64,000 nt of DNA from an uncultured Ruminococcus sp. (lineage in GTDB: Bacteria; Bacillota; Clostridia; Oscillospirales; Ruminococcaceae): contig CANQJV010000007.1 of NCBI GenBank assembly GCA_947624295.1, positions 1-64,000 of the forward strand. Reading direction: 5' to 3'. A model generated the notes under the pieces. That model made no database searches and was not told where the DNA came from. It saw only the letters and a program-made list of their open reading frames with translations. The position numbers and the translations under genes are program-made. Positions within the stretch are counted from its first letter, which is position 1. Each line of letters starts with the position of its first letter. Positions 55,028 to 63,885 of this stretch are shown piece by piece.

Positions 55028-56452
55028 ATGGGCGGATTTTTTGGTGCAGCCTCAAAAAACGACTGTATTGTTGATGTTTTTTACGGTACTGATTATCATT
55101 CACATCTTGGCACAAGACGTGGCGGTATGACTTCATATTCCGATGACATTGGTTTTCAGAGGAATATCCATAGTATTGAAAATTCGCCGTTCAGGACAAA
55201 GTTTGAAGATGATGTCGTAAATATGCGTGGCAGACTTTGTATTGGCTGTATAAGCGATACTGACCCTCAGCCTATTATGGTTCGTTCGAAACTCGGCTTG
55301 TATGCGGTGTGTTCTGTCGGGATTATCCGTAATTCAGATGCGCTTGTTGACGAACTCCTGCAAAACGGTTGTGCGAATTTCGAGGCAATGAGCAGCGGCA
55401 ACATAAATTCAGGCGACTTGATTGGCGCATTGATTGCTCAGAAAGATAATTTTGTTGACGGAATACGATACGCACAAAGTAAAATCGAGGGTACAATGTC
55501 GCTTATCATACTCACGAAAGACAGTATTATTGCTGCCCGTGACCTTTACGGCAGACTTCCCATCATTATCGGTAAACGCTGGGACGGTTACTGTCTGTCA
55601 ACGGAATCGTTTGCATTCCAGAAACTCGGCTATGAAACTTACAAGGAACTCAAAGCAGGCGAAATTGTTGAAATAACGGCTGATGAGTGCAAAGTGCTTG
55701 CGGAAGGCGACCCTTCCAAAATGAAAATATGTACTTTTTTGTGGACGTATTACGGTTATCCTACAGCTTGTTACGAGGGCGTGAATGTAGAAGTAATGCG
55801 CACGAGAAACGGCGAAATAATGGCTGAAAACGATATAAGAGCCGGTAAATTGCCTGATGTTGACTACGTATGCGGTGTACCTGATTCAGGTACTCCTCAC
55901 GCAATAGGTTACGCTAACAGGAGTGGTATACCGTTTGCAAGACCGTTCATAAAGTACACACCTACATGGCCACGCAGTTTTATGCCTACTAACCAGAGTA
56001 TGCGCAATAAAGTTGCGAAAATGAAACTTATTCCTGTACACGAACTAATAGAGGGCAAGAAACTGCTTTTTGTTGATGACAGTATAGTACGTGGTACGCA
56101 AATGCGTGAAACAGTGGAATTTCTGTACGAAAACGGCGCAAAAGAAGTCCATATGCGTTCAGCTTGTCCGCCTATTATGTACGGCTGTAAGTATCTGAAT
56201 TTCTCAAGAAGCCATTCGGAACTTGAACTGATTGCACGTCAGATTATTGACGAATCAGAGGGTGAGGAAGGCGTAAAATATCTTGCTGAATACAGTGACT
56301 CAAGTACTGAAAGAGGCAAGAGACTGCGTGACGAAATATGCAGGCGGTTGAAACTCACATCTCTTGAATTTCAGTCACTTCCGGGCAAAGTAAAAGCTGT
56401 AGGACTGCCCGAATGTAATTTGTGTACATATTGCTGGAGCGGTAAAGAATAA
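55028..56452 (+). CDS. PurF-like amidophosphoribosyltransferase homologue lacking the catalytic cysteine
   Basis: The 474 residues have an intact PRPP-binding domain: 'VCGVPDSGTPHAIGYA', 'RSFMPTNQSMRNKVAKMKL' and the PRPP loop 'LLFVDDSIVRGTQM'. The C-terminal Cys cluster 'CNLCTYC' fits the iron-sulphur type of PurF. The glutaminase domain is altered: the N-terminus is MGGFFGAAS instead of CGVFG after processing, so the Cys nucleophile is absent. The Arg/Asn glutamine-binding strings are also degraded (for example 'CIGCISDTDPQP'). It may make phosphoribosylamine from ammonia, have another amine donor, or be regulatory. It sits in the expected place between purC and purM. Confidence 0.85.
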   Translation: MGGFFGAASKNDCIVDVFYGTDYHSHLGTRRGGMTSYSDDIGFQRNIHSIENSPFRTKFEDDVVNMRGRLCIGCISDTDPQPIMVRSKLGLYAVCSVGIIRNSDALVDELLQNGCANFEAMSSGNINSGDLIGALIAQKDNFVDGIRYAQSKIEGTMSLIILTKDSIIAARDLYGRLPIIIGKRWDGYCLSTESFAFQKLGYETYKELKAGEIVEITADECKVLAEGDPSKMKICTFLWTYYGYPTACYEGVNVEVMRTRNGEIMAENDIRAGKLPDVDYVCGVPDSGTPHAIGYANRSGIPFARPFIKYTPTWPRSFMPTNQSMRNKVAKMKLIPVHELIEGKKLLFVDDSIVRGTQMRETVEFLYENGAKEVHMRSACPPIMYGCKYLNFSRSHSELELIARQIIDESEGEEGVKYLAEYSDSSTERGKRLRDEICRRLKLTSLEFQSLPGKVKAVGLPECNLCTYCWSGKE

Positions 56453-56471
56453 TAATAAATATATTTACAAG

Positions 56472-56502
56472 GGCAGGAGGAGGATAATTTTTTCTTCCTG
56501 CC
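56472..56502 (+). other. Hairpin between the purF-like gene and purM
   Basis: GGCAGGA (56472-56478) can pair with TCCTGCC (56496-56502). Some T follow (TGCTTTATT), but the stem is short and the loop long; partial attenuation is possible. Confidence 0.35.
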
Positions 56503-56533
56503 TGCTTTATTAAGTAAAAGGAGTTAAATTGCT

Positions 56534-57571
56534 ATGAACAACAGTTTTTCTGAAAGTTACAAAAAAGCGGGAGTTGATGTTACAGCCGGTTACAAGTCGG
56601 TGGAACTCATGAAACAGCATATCGCAAGAACAGTGCTTCCGGGGTGTATATCGGGAATCGGAGGTTTCGGCGGTCTGTTTGAACTTGATATGACGGGAAT
56701 CAAAAAGCCTGTACTTGTATCGGGAACAGACGGTGTCGGCACGAAAATAAAGATAGCATTTATTATGGATAAGCACGATACTGTCGGAATTGATTGTGTT
56801 GCAATGTGCGTCAACGATATTATCTGTTGCGGAGCAAAACCGCAGTTTTTCCTTGACTATATAGCTTGCGGGAAAAATATCCCCGAAAAAATTGCTGAAA
56901 TAGTTTCGGGAGTTGCTGAAGGCTGCGTGCAGGCGGAATGTGCATTAGTCGGCGGAGAGACGGCTGAACACCCGGGACTTATGCCTGAAGATGAATATGA
57001 TTTGGCAGGTTTTTCAGTCGGAGTAGTTGACAAAGACAAGATACTTCAGCCTGATACGCAGAAAGCAGGAGATGTGCTTATAGCTATAAAATCAAGCGGA
57101 GTGCATTCGAACGGATTTTCGCTTGTAAGGCGTGTATTTGACGTGAATGAGCAGAAACTGAATATGTATTTTGACGATTTAGGGGCAACTCTCGGGGAAA
57201 CACTGCTTACACCGACGAGAATTTATGTCAAAGCTGTTATGAAACTGCTTGATGCTGTAAAAGTCAAATCAATTTCCCATATAACAGGCGGAGGATTCTA
57301 CGAAAATATTCCACGTTCACTTCCGGAGAATCTTTCCGCAAAAATAGAGCGTAATGCGGTACAGGTATTACCCATTTTCGACCTGATTGCACGCAGTGGA
57401 AATATTCCTGAGCGTGATATGTTCAATACGTTCAATATGGGAGTAGGTATGGTAGTATCAGTTGATAAAAACGATGCTGACAAGGCGGTAGAAACTATAA
57501 AATCGGCAGGTGAAGATGCTTATATTCTTGGTGAACTCGTTGAATCGGAAGAGGGCGTAATTATCTGCTGA
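56534..57571 (+). CDS. purM: Phosphoribosylformylglycinamidine cyclo-ligase PurM
   Basis: The 345 residues include '[20 protein letters not shown]', '[16 protein letters not shown]', '[11 protein letters not shown]' and '[14 protein letters not shown]'-like '[16 protein letters not shown]'. It closes the imidazole ring to form AIR using ATP. ATG preceded by AAAGGAG. Confidence 0.96.
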   Translation: MNNSFSESYKKAGVDVTAGYKSVELMKQHIARTVLPGCISGIGGFGGLFELDMTGIKKPVLVSGTDGVGTKIKIAFIMDKHDTVGIDCVAMCVNDIICCGAKPQFFLDYIACGKNIPEKIAEIVSGVAEGCVQAECALVGGETAEHPGLMPEDEYDLAGFSVGVVDKDKILQPDTQKAGDVLIAIKSSGVHSNGFSLVRRVFDVNEQKLNMYFDDLGATLGETLLTPTRIYVKAVMKLLDAVKVKSISHITGGGFYENIPRSLPENLSAKIERNAVQVLPIFDLIARSGNIPERDMFNTFNMGVGMVVSVDKNDADKAVETIKSAGEDAYILGELVESEEGVIIC

Positions 57572-57586
57572 AAAGGGGCAGATTTT

Positions 57587-58054
57587 ATGAACGTAGAAAA
57601 AATAGATTATATATGGGCAATTGTATCATTTATAACAGTCGGAGTTACATATCATTTCGGCTACTTGCTTTACGGACTTCTGGGAATATATGTTCTTATG
57701 GCAGGGGTATTCGTGTATCATATACTTAAAGTAAAAAAGCGTATAAAGAACAGTATAGCGGTTTACGGCAGAGTAGTTGACTACCACACGGAAAAAGGCA
57801 CACATAAGCATTATTACCCTATATTGCGTTACGAAACAGAGGACGGCGTTGAAATAAGCTCAGCTTATACGATTGCGGATTCAGAGCAAAAGTATGATAT
57901 AGGCGACGAGGAAATGATATGTTATGACCCTGAAGATGAACTTTTCTTTTATTTTGCGGACAGAGAAGCTGAACTTACAGCGAATTATTACAGGTACATA
58001 ATTTTCGGCGGAATATTTGCACTTTTTGTACTTATAGCAATTTTCGCTTATTAA
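57587..58054 (+). CDS. DUF3592-like membrane protein
   Basis: The 155 residues have a membrane region at the N-terminus (about 10-48) and one at the C-terminus (134-153). Between them is a beta-rich domain 'YGRVVDYHTEKGTHKHYYPI' and 'SEQKYDIGDEEMICYDPEDE' matching DUF3592. Function unknown. Within the purine cluster, 15 bases after purM. Confidence 0.75.
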   Translation: MNVEKIDYIWAIVSFITVGVTYHFGYLLYGLLGIYVLMAGVFVYHILKVKKRIKNSIAVYGRVVDYHTEKGTHKHYYPILRYETEDGVEISSAYTIADSEQKYDIGDEEMICYDPEDELFFYFADREAELTANYYRYIIFGGIFALFVLIAIFAY

Positions 58055-58066
58055 GGAGATACTTTT

Positions 58067-58614
58067 ATGTTTACAGAAAATGCAGAAACTTTTATTAAAT
58101 CCAGACTTCTCGAATATCGTGCAGAACTTGAATCAGTCCTTAACGGCGGTAACATTTCGCAATATAATTATTGTGAATGTACAGCTGATGACGGTGAAAG
58201 ATATGACAGAAATGAAAAAACAGACTGAGAATTTCACTTGCTTTATGGTATATGTCAAATGGTCTTGACGTTGAATTTCTGACAGTTTCTCTGATAAATG
58301 AGGAAATAAAATGGCTTAGAAATGCTCCTTATGGGGGAACAAGTATAACAATATACCTGCTTTTACAAAAACTGCTAAAATATAAAAAATCCTCATATAA
58401 AGACCTTTTCAAATGTGCTAAAAATGCAAATTTTGATTGCTTTTGTGAAATTGACATTTATTATATAAAAAAATTCGCAAAACGTTTGGAGGATTGGCAA
58501 AATTTTGACTTTTATATTTTTGACTGGAATTATGTTTTCTGTCAGCTTGATGATAAGGAAGGTCAGGAAATATTTAAGGCAATACCGCATAGAACTGAAA
58601 ATGCAGATACATAA
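58067..58614 (+). pseudogene. Apparently frameshifted gene of unknown function (A6 run)
   Basis: ATG 58067, with AAGGAGA upstream, opens a frame that reads to 'DDGERYDRNEKTD' and stops at 58228. A second frame, shifted by -1, is open from just after a TGA at 58213 and reads 'KNRLRISLALWYMSNGLDVE' on to a stop at 58614. The two join naturally at the run of six A at 58215-58220: one extra A, or a -1 slip, gives a protein of about 181 residues. The upstream stop in the second frame leaves no good ribosome site of its own except ATG 58252. I do not recognise the family. It could be a real inactivation, a sequencing error, or recoding. Confidence 0.6.
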
Positions 58615-58772
58615 ACAAATTTTTCGTCAAATCATATAAAAACAGTACATTTCAACTGACATTCAGCAAGGAATTTTAGTGCAAAATAACGAAAATATTA
58701 GCGGATATGCTGTCAAGCGGAATTTGTGCGGTGTTACTGAAAAACTTAAATAATTCAAAGGAATGAAAAAAT

Positions 58773-59402
58773 ATGAAAAAAAATATAATTGTTCTTGTTT
58801 CAGGCGGAGGAACTAATTTGCAGGCGTTGATTGATGCTGAAAAAAAAGGCGAGATTATCGGCGGAAAGATTACTTGTGTAATATCGTCAAAACCTGATGC
58901 ATATGCGCTTGAGAGAGCTAAAAACAACGGTATTGCAACGAGAGTTATTCCCCGTAAAGAGTACGCTGACAGCAAGTCATACAGTGAGGCGATACTTGAG
59001 GCACTTGAGGCGGAAAAGGCTGATTTGGTAGTACTTGCGGGATTTATGACAATACTTGACGAATGCGTGACGAGCAGATATGCGTATAAAATAATAAACG
59101 TTCACCCGGCACTTATCCCGTCATTTTGCGGAGAAGGCTATTACGGGCTTAAAGTACACGAAAAAGCCCTTGAATACGGCGTAAAAGTGTCAGGCGCAAC
59201 GATTCATTTTGTCAACGAAAAGGCAGATGCAGGAGCGATAATATTACAGGGAGTTGTTGACGTGGAAAAGGGCGATACACCGGAGATTTTACAGAGGCGT
59301 ATCATGGAAAACGTTGAGTGGAAATTACTACCAAAAGCGGTTTCACTTTTCTGTCAGGATAAGATTGAAATTATTAATGGAAAGGCGTATGTAAAATCAT
59401 GA
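58773..59402 (+). CDS. purN: Phosphoribosylglycinamide formyltransferase PurN
   Basis: The 209 residues start 'MKKNIIVLVSGGGTNLQALI', with the catalytic 'INVHPALIPSFCGEGYYGLK' (Asn, His) and 'VSGATIHFVNEKADAGAII' (catalytic Asp). It transfers formyl from 10-formyl-THF to GAR. AAAGGAATG precedes the ATG. Its end overlaps the next start by four bases (ATGA). Confidence 0.96.
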   Translation: MKKNIIVLVSGGGTNLQALIDAEKKGEIIGGKITCVISSKPDAYALERAKNNGIATRVIPRKEYADSKSYSEAILEALEAEKADLVVLAGFMTILDECVTSRYAYKIINVHPALIPSFCGEGYYGLKVHEKALEYGVKVSGATIHFVNEKADAGAIILQGVVDVEKGDTPEILQRRIMENVEWKLLPKAVSLFCQDKIEIINGKAYVKS

Positions 59403-59890
59403 TTACAGATATAAGAAAAACAGAATTCGGCATTGAGGGAAAATTATACTCCAAAGTATTCAATACTGAAATGGAAGTTATGATTGACGAGGGAGTAAAC
59501 ATTGAATATGCACAGAAATGTGCCGAACATTTCAACAGTCTTAACAGTGAACTTGTTGAAACTATATGCAAGGGTGCAAAAGCCTACTGTCTTGACTTTA
59601 TGGAAATGGCATTGGGAAACTTTGATGAGGAACTAACAATTCCCGTAACTTCTGAAACTCCGCCACTTGAAATGCTGAAATGTTTCAGTCCTACTCTTCT
59701 TATAATCGAAGAACCCGACGACGAAAATAAAATCGGCTATCAGCTTGAATGTTGCTGTGACTGGGAAATTGAACATGGCATGGAAATTGACATACTTGAC
59801 AATAAAGTTGTTTATCTCAGCTCATTCAATGGTTATTCGCCATGGCTTGAATACGATACCGATGAATACAATTATATAAATCAAATATAA
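59399..59890 (+). CDS. DUF6985-like protein
   Basis: The 163 residues are soluble and acidic. The N-terminus 'FGIEGKLYSKVFNTEMEVMI' and the middle 'SPTLLIIEEPDDENKIGYQL' with 'CCCDWEIEHGMEI' fit a DUF6985-like domain, often seen in small stand-alone or immunity-like proteins. No function can be stated. Translationally coupled to purN through an ATGA overlap. Confidence 0.65.
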   Translation: MITDIRKTEFGIEGKLYSKVFNTEMEVMIDEGVNIEYAQKCAEHFNSLNSELVETICKGAKAYCLDFMEMALGNFDEELTIPVTSETPPLEMLKCFSPTLLIIEEPDDENKIGYQLECCCDWEIEHGMEIDILDNKVVYLSSFNGYSPWLEYDTDEYNYINQI

Positions 59891-59903
59891 AGGAGAAATT
59901 AAA

Positions 59904-60617
59904 ATGATTAAACTTGATTTAGCTAAGGAACTCAATTCAAACGCATACCCCGGCAGAGGTATCATCATAGGCAAATGCGCTTGCGGAAAATATGCAGTTA
60001 CAGCGTATTTCATAATGGGCAGAAGCGAAAACAGCCGTAACCGTGTCTTTGTTGAGGACGGCAAAGGCATACGCACACAAGCATTTGACCCGTCTAAACT
60101 TACAGACCCGCATCTCATCATCTATGCGCCTGTAAGGGTATTAGGCAACAAACTTATTGTTACGAACGGCGACCAGACTGACACAATATATGAACTTATG
60201 GATAAGCAGTTTACGTTTGAACAGTCCCTCCGTACCCGTGAATTTGAGGACGATGCCCCGAACTACACACCCCGAATTTCAGGCATTCTGAGATTTGAGG
60301 AAAACGGTTTCAATTATGCGATGTCAATAATAAAGAGTGCGAACGGTAATCCCGACTCTTGTCAGAGATACACATTCAGCTACAGCAATCCCGTTGCAGG
60401 CGAAGGGCATTTTATTCACACATATATGGGTGATGGAAATCCTTTGCCGAGTTTTGAGGGAGAGCCGAAACTTGTTGAAATAAAGGGGAATATTGATGAA
60501 TTTACGGAAATGCTCTGGAATAATCTGAACGAGGATAACAAGGTATCACTTTTTGTCAGATATGTGAACCTTGAAACAGGCGAATCGGAAACAAGAATTG
60601 TGAACAAGAACCGGTGA
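59904..60617 (+). CDS. purO: IMP cyclohydrolase, PurO type
   Basis: The 237 residues match the archaeal-type IMP cyclohydrolase family: 'NSNAYPGRGIIIGKCACGKY', 'YFIMGRSENSRNRVFVEDG' and 'LIIYAPVRVLGNKLIVTNGD'. It closes FAICAR to IMP, the last step of de novo synthesis, replacing the N-terminal domain of bifunctional PurH. This fits the stand-alone AICAR transformylase 0.9 kb downstream. Confidence 0.88.
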   Translation: MIKLDLAKELNSNAYPGRGIIIGKCACGKYAVTAYFIMGRSENSRNRVFVEDGKGIRTQAFDPSKLTDPHLIIYAPVRVLGNKLIVTNGDQTDTIYELMDKQFTFEQSLRTREFEDDAPNYTPRISGILRFEENGFNYAMSIIKSANGNPDSCQRYTFSYSNPVAGEGHFIHTYMGDGNPLPSFEGEPKLVEIKGNIDEFTEMLWNNLNEDNKVSLFVRYVNLETGESETRIVNKNR

Positions 60618-60639
60618 TGACAAACTCCAAAAAACAAAA

Positions 60640-61008
60640 ATGAAATTTCTGCTTTCGTTCAATAAACTGCTTATTTTCCCGTTATGTATAACATATATAA
60701 TTATAAATTCTATAACGATTTTATACTATGACCCAAATCTTAGAATTTATTATGATGTATGGAAAATTTGTGAAAATCTCGGCATAGAAGAATATTTCAT
60801 CCGTCTTGAAAATATAGGCATGAATTTTGCCATACATTACAATGACAAAATATCAATTATACTCATGCTCATGATGATTGCCGACATAGTTTTCAGTATA
60901 AAAAACGGCAAAAAACAAGTTCTAAAGTGGATTCTGTATGGAATAATAACAGTAATTATTTTGTTTATCGGTTTTGTTGCCTCACCGAATTGTTATGACA
61001 GTGTATAA
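60640..61008 (+). CDS. Small membrane protein of unknown function
   Basis: The 122 residues have three hydrophobic segments (about 8-30, 70-88, 98-116). There is no clear ribosome site of GGAGG type before ATG 60640, only weak purine-rich sequence, so expression is less certain. No family recognised. Confidence 0.55.
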   Translation: MKFLLSFNKLLIFPLCITYIIINSITILYYDPNLRIYYDVWKICENLGIEEYFIRLENIGMNFAIHYNDKISIILMLMMIADIVFSIKNGKKQVLKWILYGIITVIILFIGFVASPNCYDSV

Positions 61009-61022
61009 AAAGGGCGTAAATT

Positions 61023-61499
61023 ATGATAATTTCTTTTGATTTAGACGAAACGCTTTTTGTAAATCCTGAAAAAATTCCGGCGGAAAATAAGCTGAAATTT
61101 CCGCTGGACAGGATTTACAGGGACAGACTTAGGGCAGGTACAGTTGAATTACTTAAATGGATAAACAAATCCGATATACAGCTTTGGATTTATACTACTT
61201 CATACCGTTCGGAGAGATATATCCGAAATATTTTCAGGCATTACGGCATAAGGCTTGACAACATCATAAACGGAAAACGTCATGCAAAGGAAGTGCAGGG
61301 CGATAAAAAAGAGATTATGCCGTCTAAATATCCTGCGAAGTATCATATTGATTTGCACATAGACGATGAAATTTCCGTATATCAGAATGGAATTGCACAC
61401 GGATTCAGAGTATATCTTCTGAAAGAAAATGATACTGAATGGGTTGATAATATCAGAGCTGAAATCGAACGCATAAAAAGAATAGTGGAATTAAATTAA
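61023..61499 (+). CDS. HAD-like hydrolase
   Basis: The 158 residues start 'MIISFDLDETLFVNPEKIP', with motif I DLDET intact. Motif II is 'LWIYTTSYRSERYI'. A Lys-rich middle and 'YHIDLHIDDEISVYQNG', with the acidic motif IV, follow. The short length suggests no large cap. It is probably a small-molecule or nucleotide phosphatase; the substrate is unknown. The downstream gene completes purine synthesis. Confidence 0.8.
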   Translation: MIISFDLDETLFVNPEKIPAENKLKFPLDRIYRDRLRAGTVELLKWINKSDIQLWIYTTSYRSERYIRNIFRHYGIRLDNIINGKRHAKEVQGDKKEIMPSKYPAKYHIDLHIDDEISVYQNGIAHGFRVYLLKENDTEWVDNIRAEIERIKRIVELN

Positions 61500-61519
61500 A
61501 TTAAAAGGAGGACATTATT

Positions 61520-62701
61520 ATGTCAAATGAAATGCAATTAAAATACGGCTGTAATCCTAATCAGAAGCCGTCAAGAGTTTACATGGCAGACGGTTCAGAA
61601 CTGCCGATAGAGGTACTTTGCGGAAAGCCGGGATATATCAATCTTCTTGACGCACTCAACGGCTGGCAGTTGGTGAAGGAACTGAAAACAGCGACGGGAG
61701 TATGTGCCGCAACATCATTCAAGCACGTTTCACCGGCAGGAGCAGCGATAGGCAGACCGTTATCAGACGACCTCAAGAAAATCTACTGGGTAGATGATTT
61801 AGGGGAACTCACACCGCTTGCAAGTGCGTATGCGAGAGCAAGAGGCGCAGACAGAATGTCATCATATGGTGATTTCATAGCACTTTCAGACAAAGTGGAC
61901 GTATGTACAGCGAAGATGATACAGCGAGAGGTATCAGACGGAATTATTGCGCCTGATTACGATGACGAGGCACTTGAGATACTGAAATCAAAGAGAAAGG
62001 GCACATATTGTATACTGAAGATAGACGAAAATTACAAGCCTGCTCCGATAGAAACAAAGCAGGTATACGGTGTATCATTTGAGCAGGGCAGAAATGAACT
62101 TGCAATTAACAAGGAACTGCTTGCGAACGTAGTAACAGCGAATAAAGAGATACCTGCTGACAAGTTAGACGACCTTATGATTTCGCTCATCACGCTGAAA
62201 TACACGCAGTCAAATTCTGTATGTTACGTAAAGGACGGTCAAGCAATCGGCATAGGAGCAGGACAGCAGTCGAGGATACATTGCACGAGGCTTGCGGGAC
62301 AAAAGGCTGATAACTGGTGGTTAAGGCAGTCACCGCAGGTAATGGGTCTTGAATTTGTGGACGGAATCCGCCGAGCAGACCGTGACAATGCGATAGACGT
62401 TTATATAGGTGACGAATATGAAGATGTATTGCGAGAGGGTGAATGGCAGAAGATATTCAAGACAAAGCCTGAGATTTTCACTGTTGAGGAGAAGAAAGCG
62501 TGGTTAGCGAAGAATACGGGAGTATGTCTGGGTTCTGATGCATTTTTCCCGTTTGGTGACAATATCGAGCGTGCGAAGAAGTCGGGAGTTGAGTATATAG
62601 CAGAGCCGGGCGGTTCAATCCGTGACGACAATGTTATAGAAACTTGTAACAAGTATAATATAGCAATGGCATTCACGGGAATCAGGCTTTTCCACCACTG
62701 A
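61520..62701 (+). CDS. Stand-alone AICAR formyltransferase (PurH transformylase domain only)
   Basis: The 393 residues cover only the AICAR transformylase half of PurH: 'LKYGCNPNQKPSRVYM', 'ATSFKHVSPAGAAIG' with the catalytic Lys-His pair, 'RARGADRMSSYGDFIALS', 'YTQSNSVCYVKDGQAIGIGA' and 'DAFFPFGDNIERAKKSGV'. The N-terminal MGS-like IMP cyclohydrolase domain is absent. It formylates AICAR to FAICAR with 10-formyl-THF; ring closure would be by the PurO protein upstream. AAAGGAGG precedes the ATG. Confidence 0.93.
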   Translation: MSNEMQLKYGCNPNQKPSRVYMADGSELPIEVLCGKPGYINLLDALNGWQLVKELKTATGVCAATSFKHVSPAGAAIGRPLSDDLKKIYWVDDLGELTPLASAYARARGADRMSSYGDFIALSDKVDVCTAKMIQREVSDGIIAPDYDDEALEILKSKRKGTYCILKIDENYKPAPIETKQVYGVSFEQGRNELAINKELLANVVTANKEIPADKLDDLMISLITLKYTQSNSVCYVKDGQAIGIGAGQQSRIHCTRLAGQKADNWWLRQSPQVMGLEFVDGIRRADRDNAIDVYIGDEYEDVLREGEWQKIFKTKPEIFTVEEKKAWLAKNTGVCLGSDAFFPFGDNIERAKKSGVEYIAEPGGSIRDDNVIETCNKYNIAMAFTGIRLFHH

Positions 62702-62723
62702 TATACAGGAGGAATCAGATAAT

Positions 62724-63359
62724 ATGAAGACATATGATAAGATAGACACAATTTTTGAGCGAGATACAGAGGGCACAAAAAAACTGATAGAAGGAAAATA
62801 CCGTGATATAACAGTAGAATTTCTTTCAAACAGCGTAGAATGGGTATTTACTGAAAAAATTGACGGAACGAACACACGTATTTATTGGGACGGACATAAA
62901 ATTTCATTTGGAGGCAGAACAGAAAACGCTCAGATTCCGCAGCATTTGTTAGATAAACTGACTGAAATTTTTCTTAATAATGAAACAGAGGAACTGTTTG
63001 AGCAGAAATTCGGCGAAAAAGAAGTTATTCTTTTTGGTGAGGGCTATGGTGCGAAAATTCAGAACGGAGGAAAATATCGTTCAGATGTCGGCTTTATTCT
63101 GTTTGATGTTATGATTGGGGATAACTACCAGAGCCGTGAGAGTGTTGAAGATGTAGCGAAATGTTTTGGGTTGGAGATTGTACCTGTAGTTTTATGCGGT
63201 ACAATACAGGATGCTGTTGATTTTGTCAAAAAGAATCCTGATTCTACAATCGGCACTGCAAAAATGGAGGGTGTTGTAGGCAGACCTAAAATAGAACTGC
63301 GTGACAGATGCGGAAAGCGTATCATTGTCAAGATTAAGGCGTGTGATTTTTCGAAATAG
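62724..63359 (+). CDS. RNA ligase-family protein (nucleotidyltransferase core)
   Basis: The 211 residues contain the covalent nucleotidyltransferase motifs in order: motif I 'TEKIDGTNTRIYW' (KxDGTN, nucleophile Lys near residue 45), 'ISFGGRTENAQIP', motif III 'LFGEGYGAKIQNGG', motif IV 'MEGVVGRPK' and motif V 'IIVKIKACDF'. It has no extra C-terminal domain, so it is a minimal ligase core. It could ligate RNA ends with ATP. It lies 22 bases after the AICAR transformylase gene with AGGAGG upstream; the association with purine synthesis is unexplained. Confidence 0.85.
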   Translation: MKTYDKIDTIFERDTEGTKKLIEGKYRDITVEFLSNSVEWVFTEKIDGTNTRIYWDGHKISFGGRTENAQIPQHLLDKLTEIFLNNETEELFEQKFGEKEVILFGEGYGAKIQNGGKYRSDVGFILFDVMIGDNYQSRESVEDVAKCFGLEIVPVVLCGTIQDAVDFVKKNPDSTIGTAKMEGVVGRPKIELRDRCGKRIIVKIKACDFSK

Positions 63360-63383
63360 TATATGGAAATGAGGAATTTATAA

Positions 63384-63875
63384 ATGGAACGAAGTAAATC
63401 TTTGAAGATAATGAACATAACAGCAACATCATTATTTGCGCTTGTTATTCTGCTGTATATAGCGGTGATTCTTTTTCCGCAGGGTATTTTGCGGGCTTTT
63501 ATCGGGCAAACTGAAATACAGATATCAGCGTTGGCGAACGTATACATATTGATGGGAGCAATAAAACCGCTTATATTTGCGGTTATCGGCTTAACAGGGT
63601 TCAGAAGAAAGGATATGTCGTTCAAATGGGGCATGACGACGGCTGTTACAACGGGTATACTGAGCATATTTCCGCCGGCTTTTCTGAGGATGTACTTTAG
63701 TAATATCATAGTACGCTTTACCGGTATGGAGCAACTTGCGTATATCGCGTATATCGCAATGGGAAATGCGGTAGCGATGTTTAGTTTTCTGAGTACTATC
63801 GGAATACTATTGATATTTGGTTCAGCCGTTGCCGAAGTATATGCTGTAAAGAAATTGCAGGAGATTAAGGAGTAA
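63384..63875 (+). CDS. Membrane protein of unknown function
   Basis: The 163 residues have four hydrophobic segments (about 11-33, 48-70, 80-105, 125-152) separated by short charged loops. GAGG lies upstream of the ATG. No family recognised; it follows the RNA ligase-family gene by 24 bases. Confidence 0.65.
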   Translation: MERSKSLKIMNITATSLFALVILLYIAVILFPQGILRAFIGQTEIQISALANVYILMGAIKPLIFAVIGLTGFRRKDMSFKWGMTTAVTTGILSIFPPAFLRMYFSNIIVRFTGMEQLAYIAYIAMGNAVAMFSFLSTIGILLIFGSAVAEVYAVKKLQEIKE

Positions 63876-63885
63876 TTTGCAACAT

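Noticed and set aside
58679-58753. 24-codon frame (GTG, AAGGA upstream) before purN
   Set aside because: Plausible ribosome site, but too short and without any supporting feature; kept only as a note.
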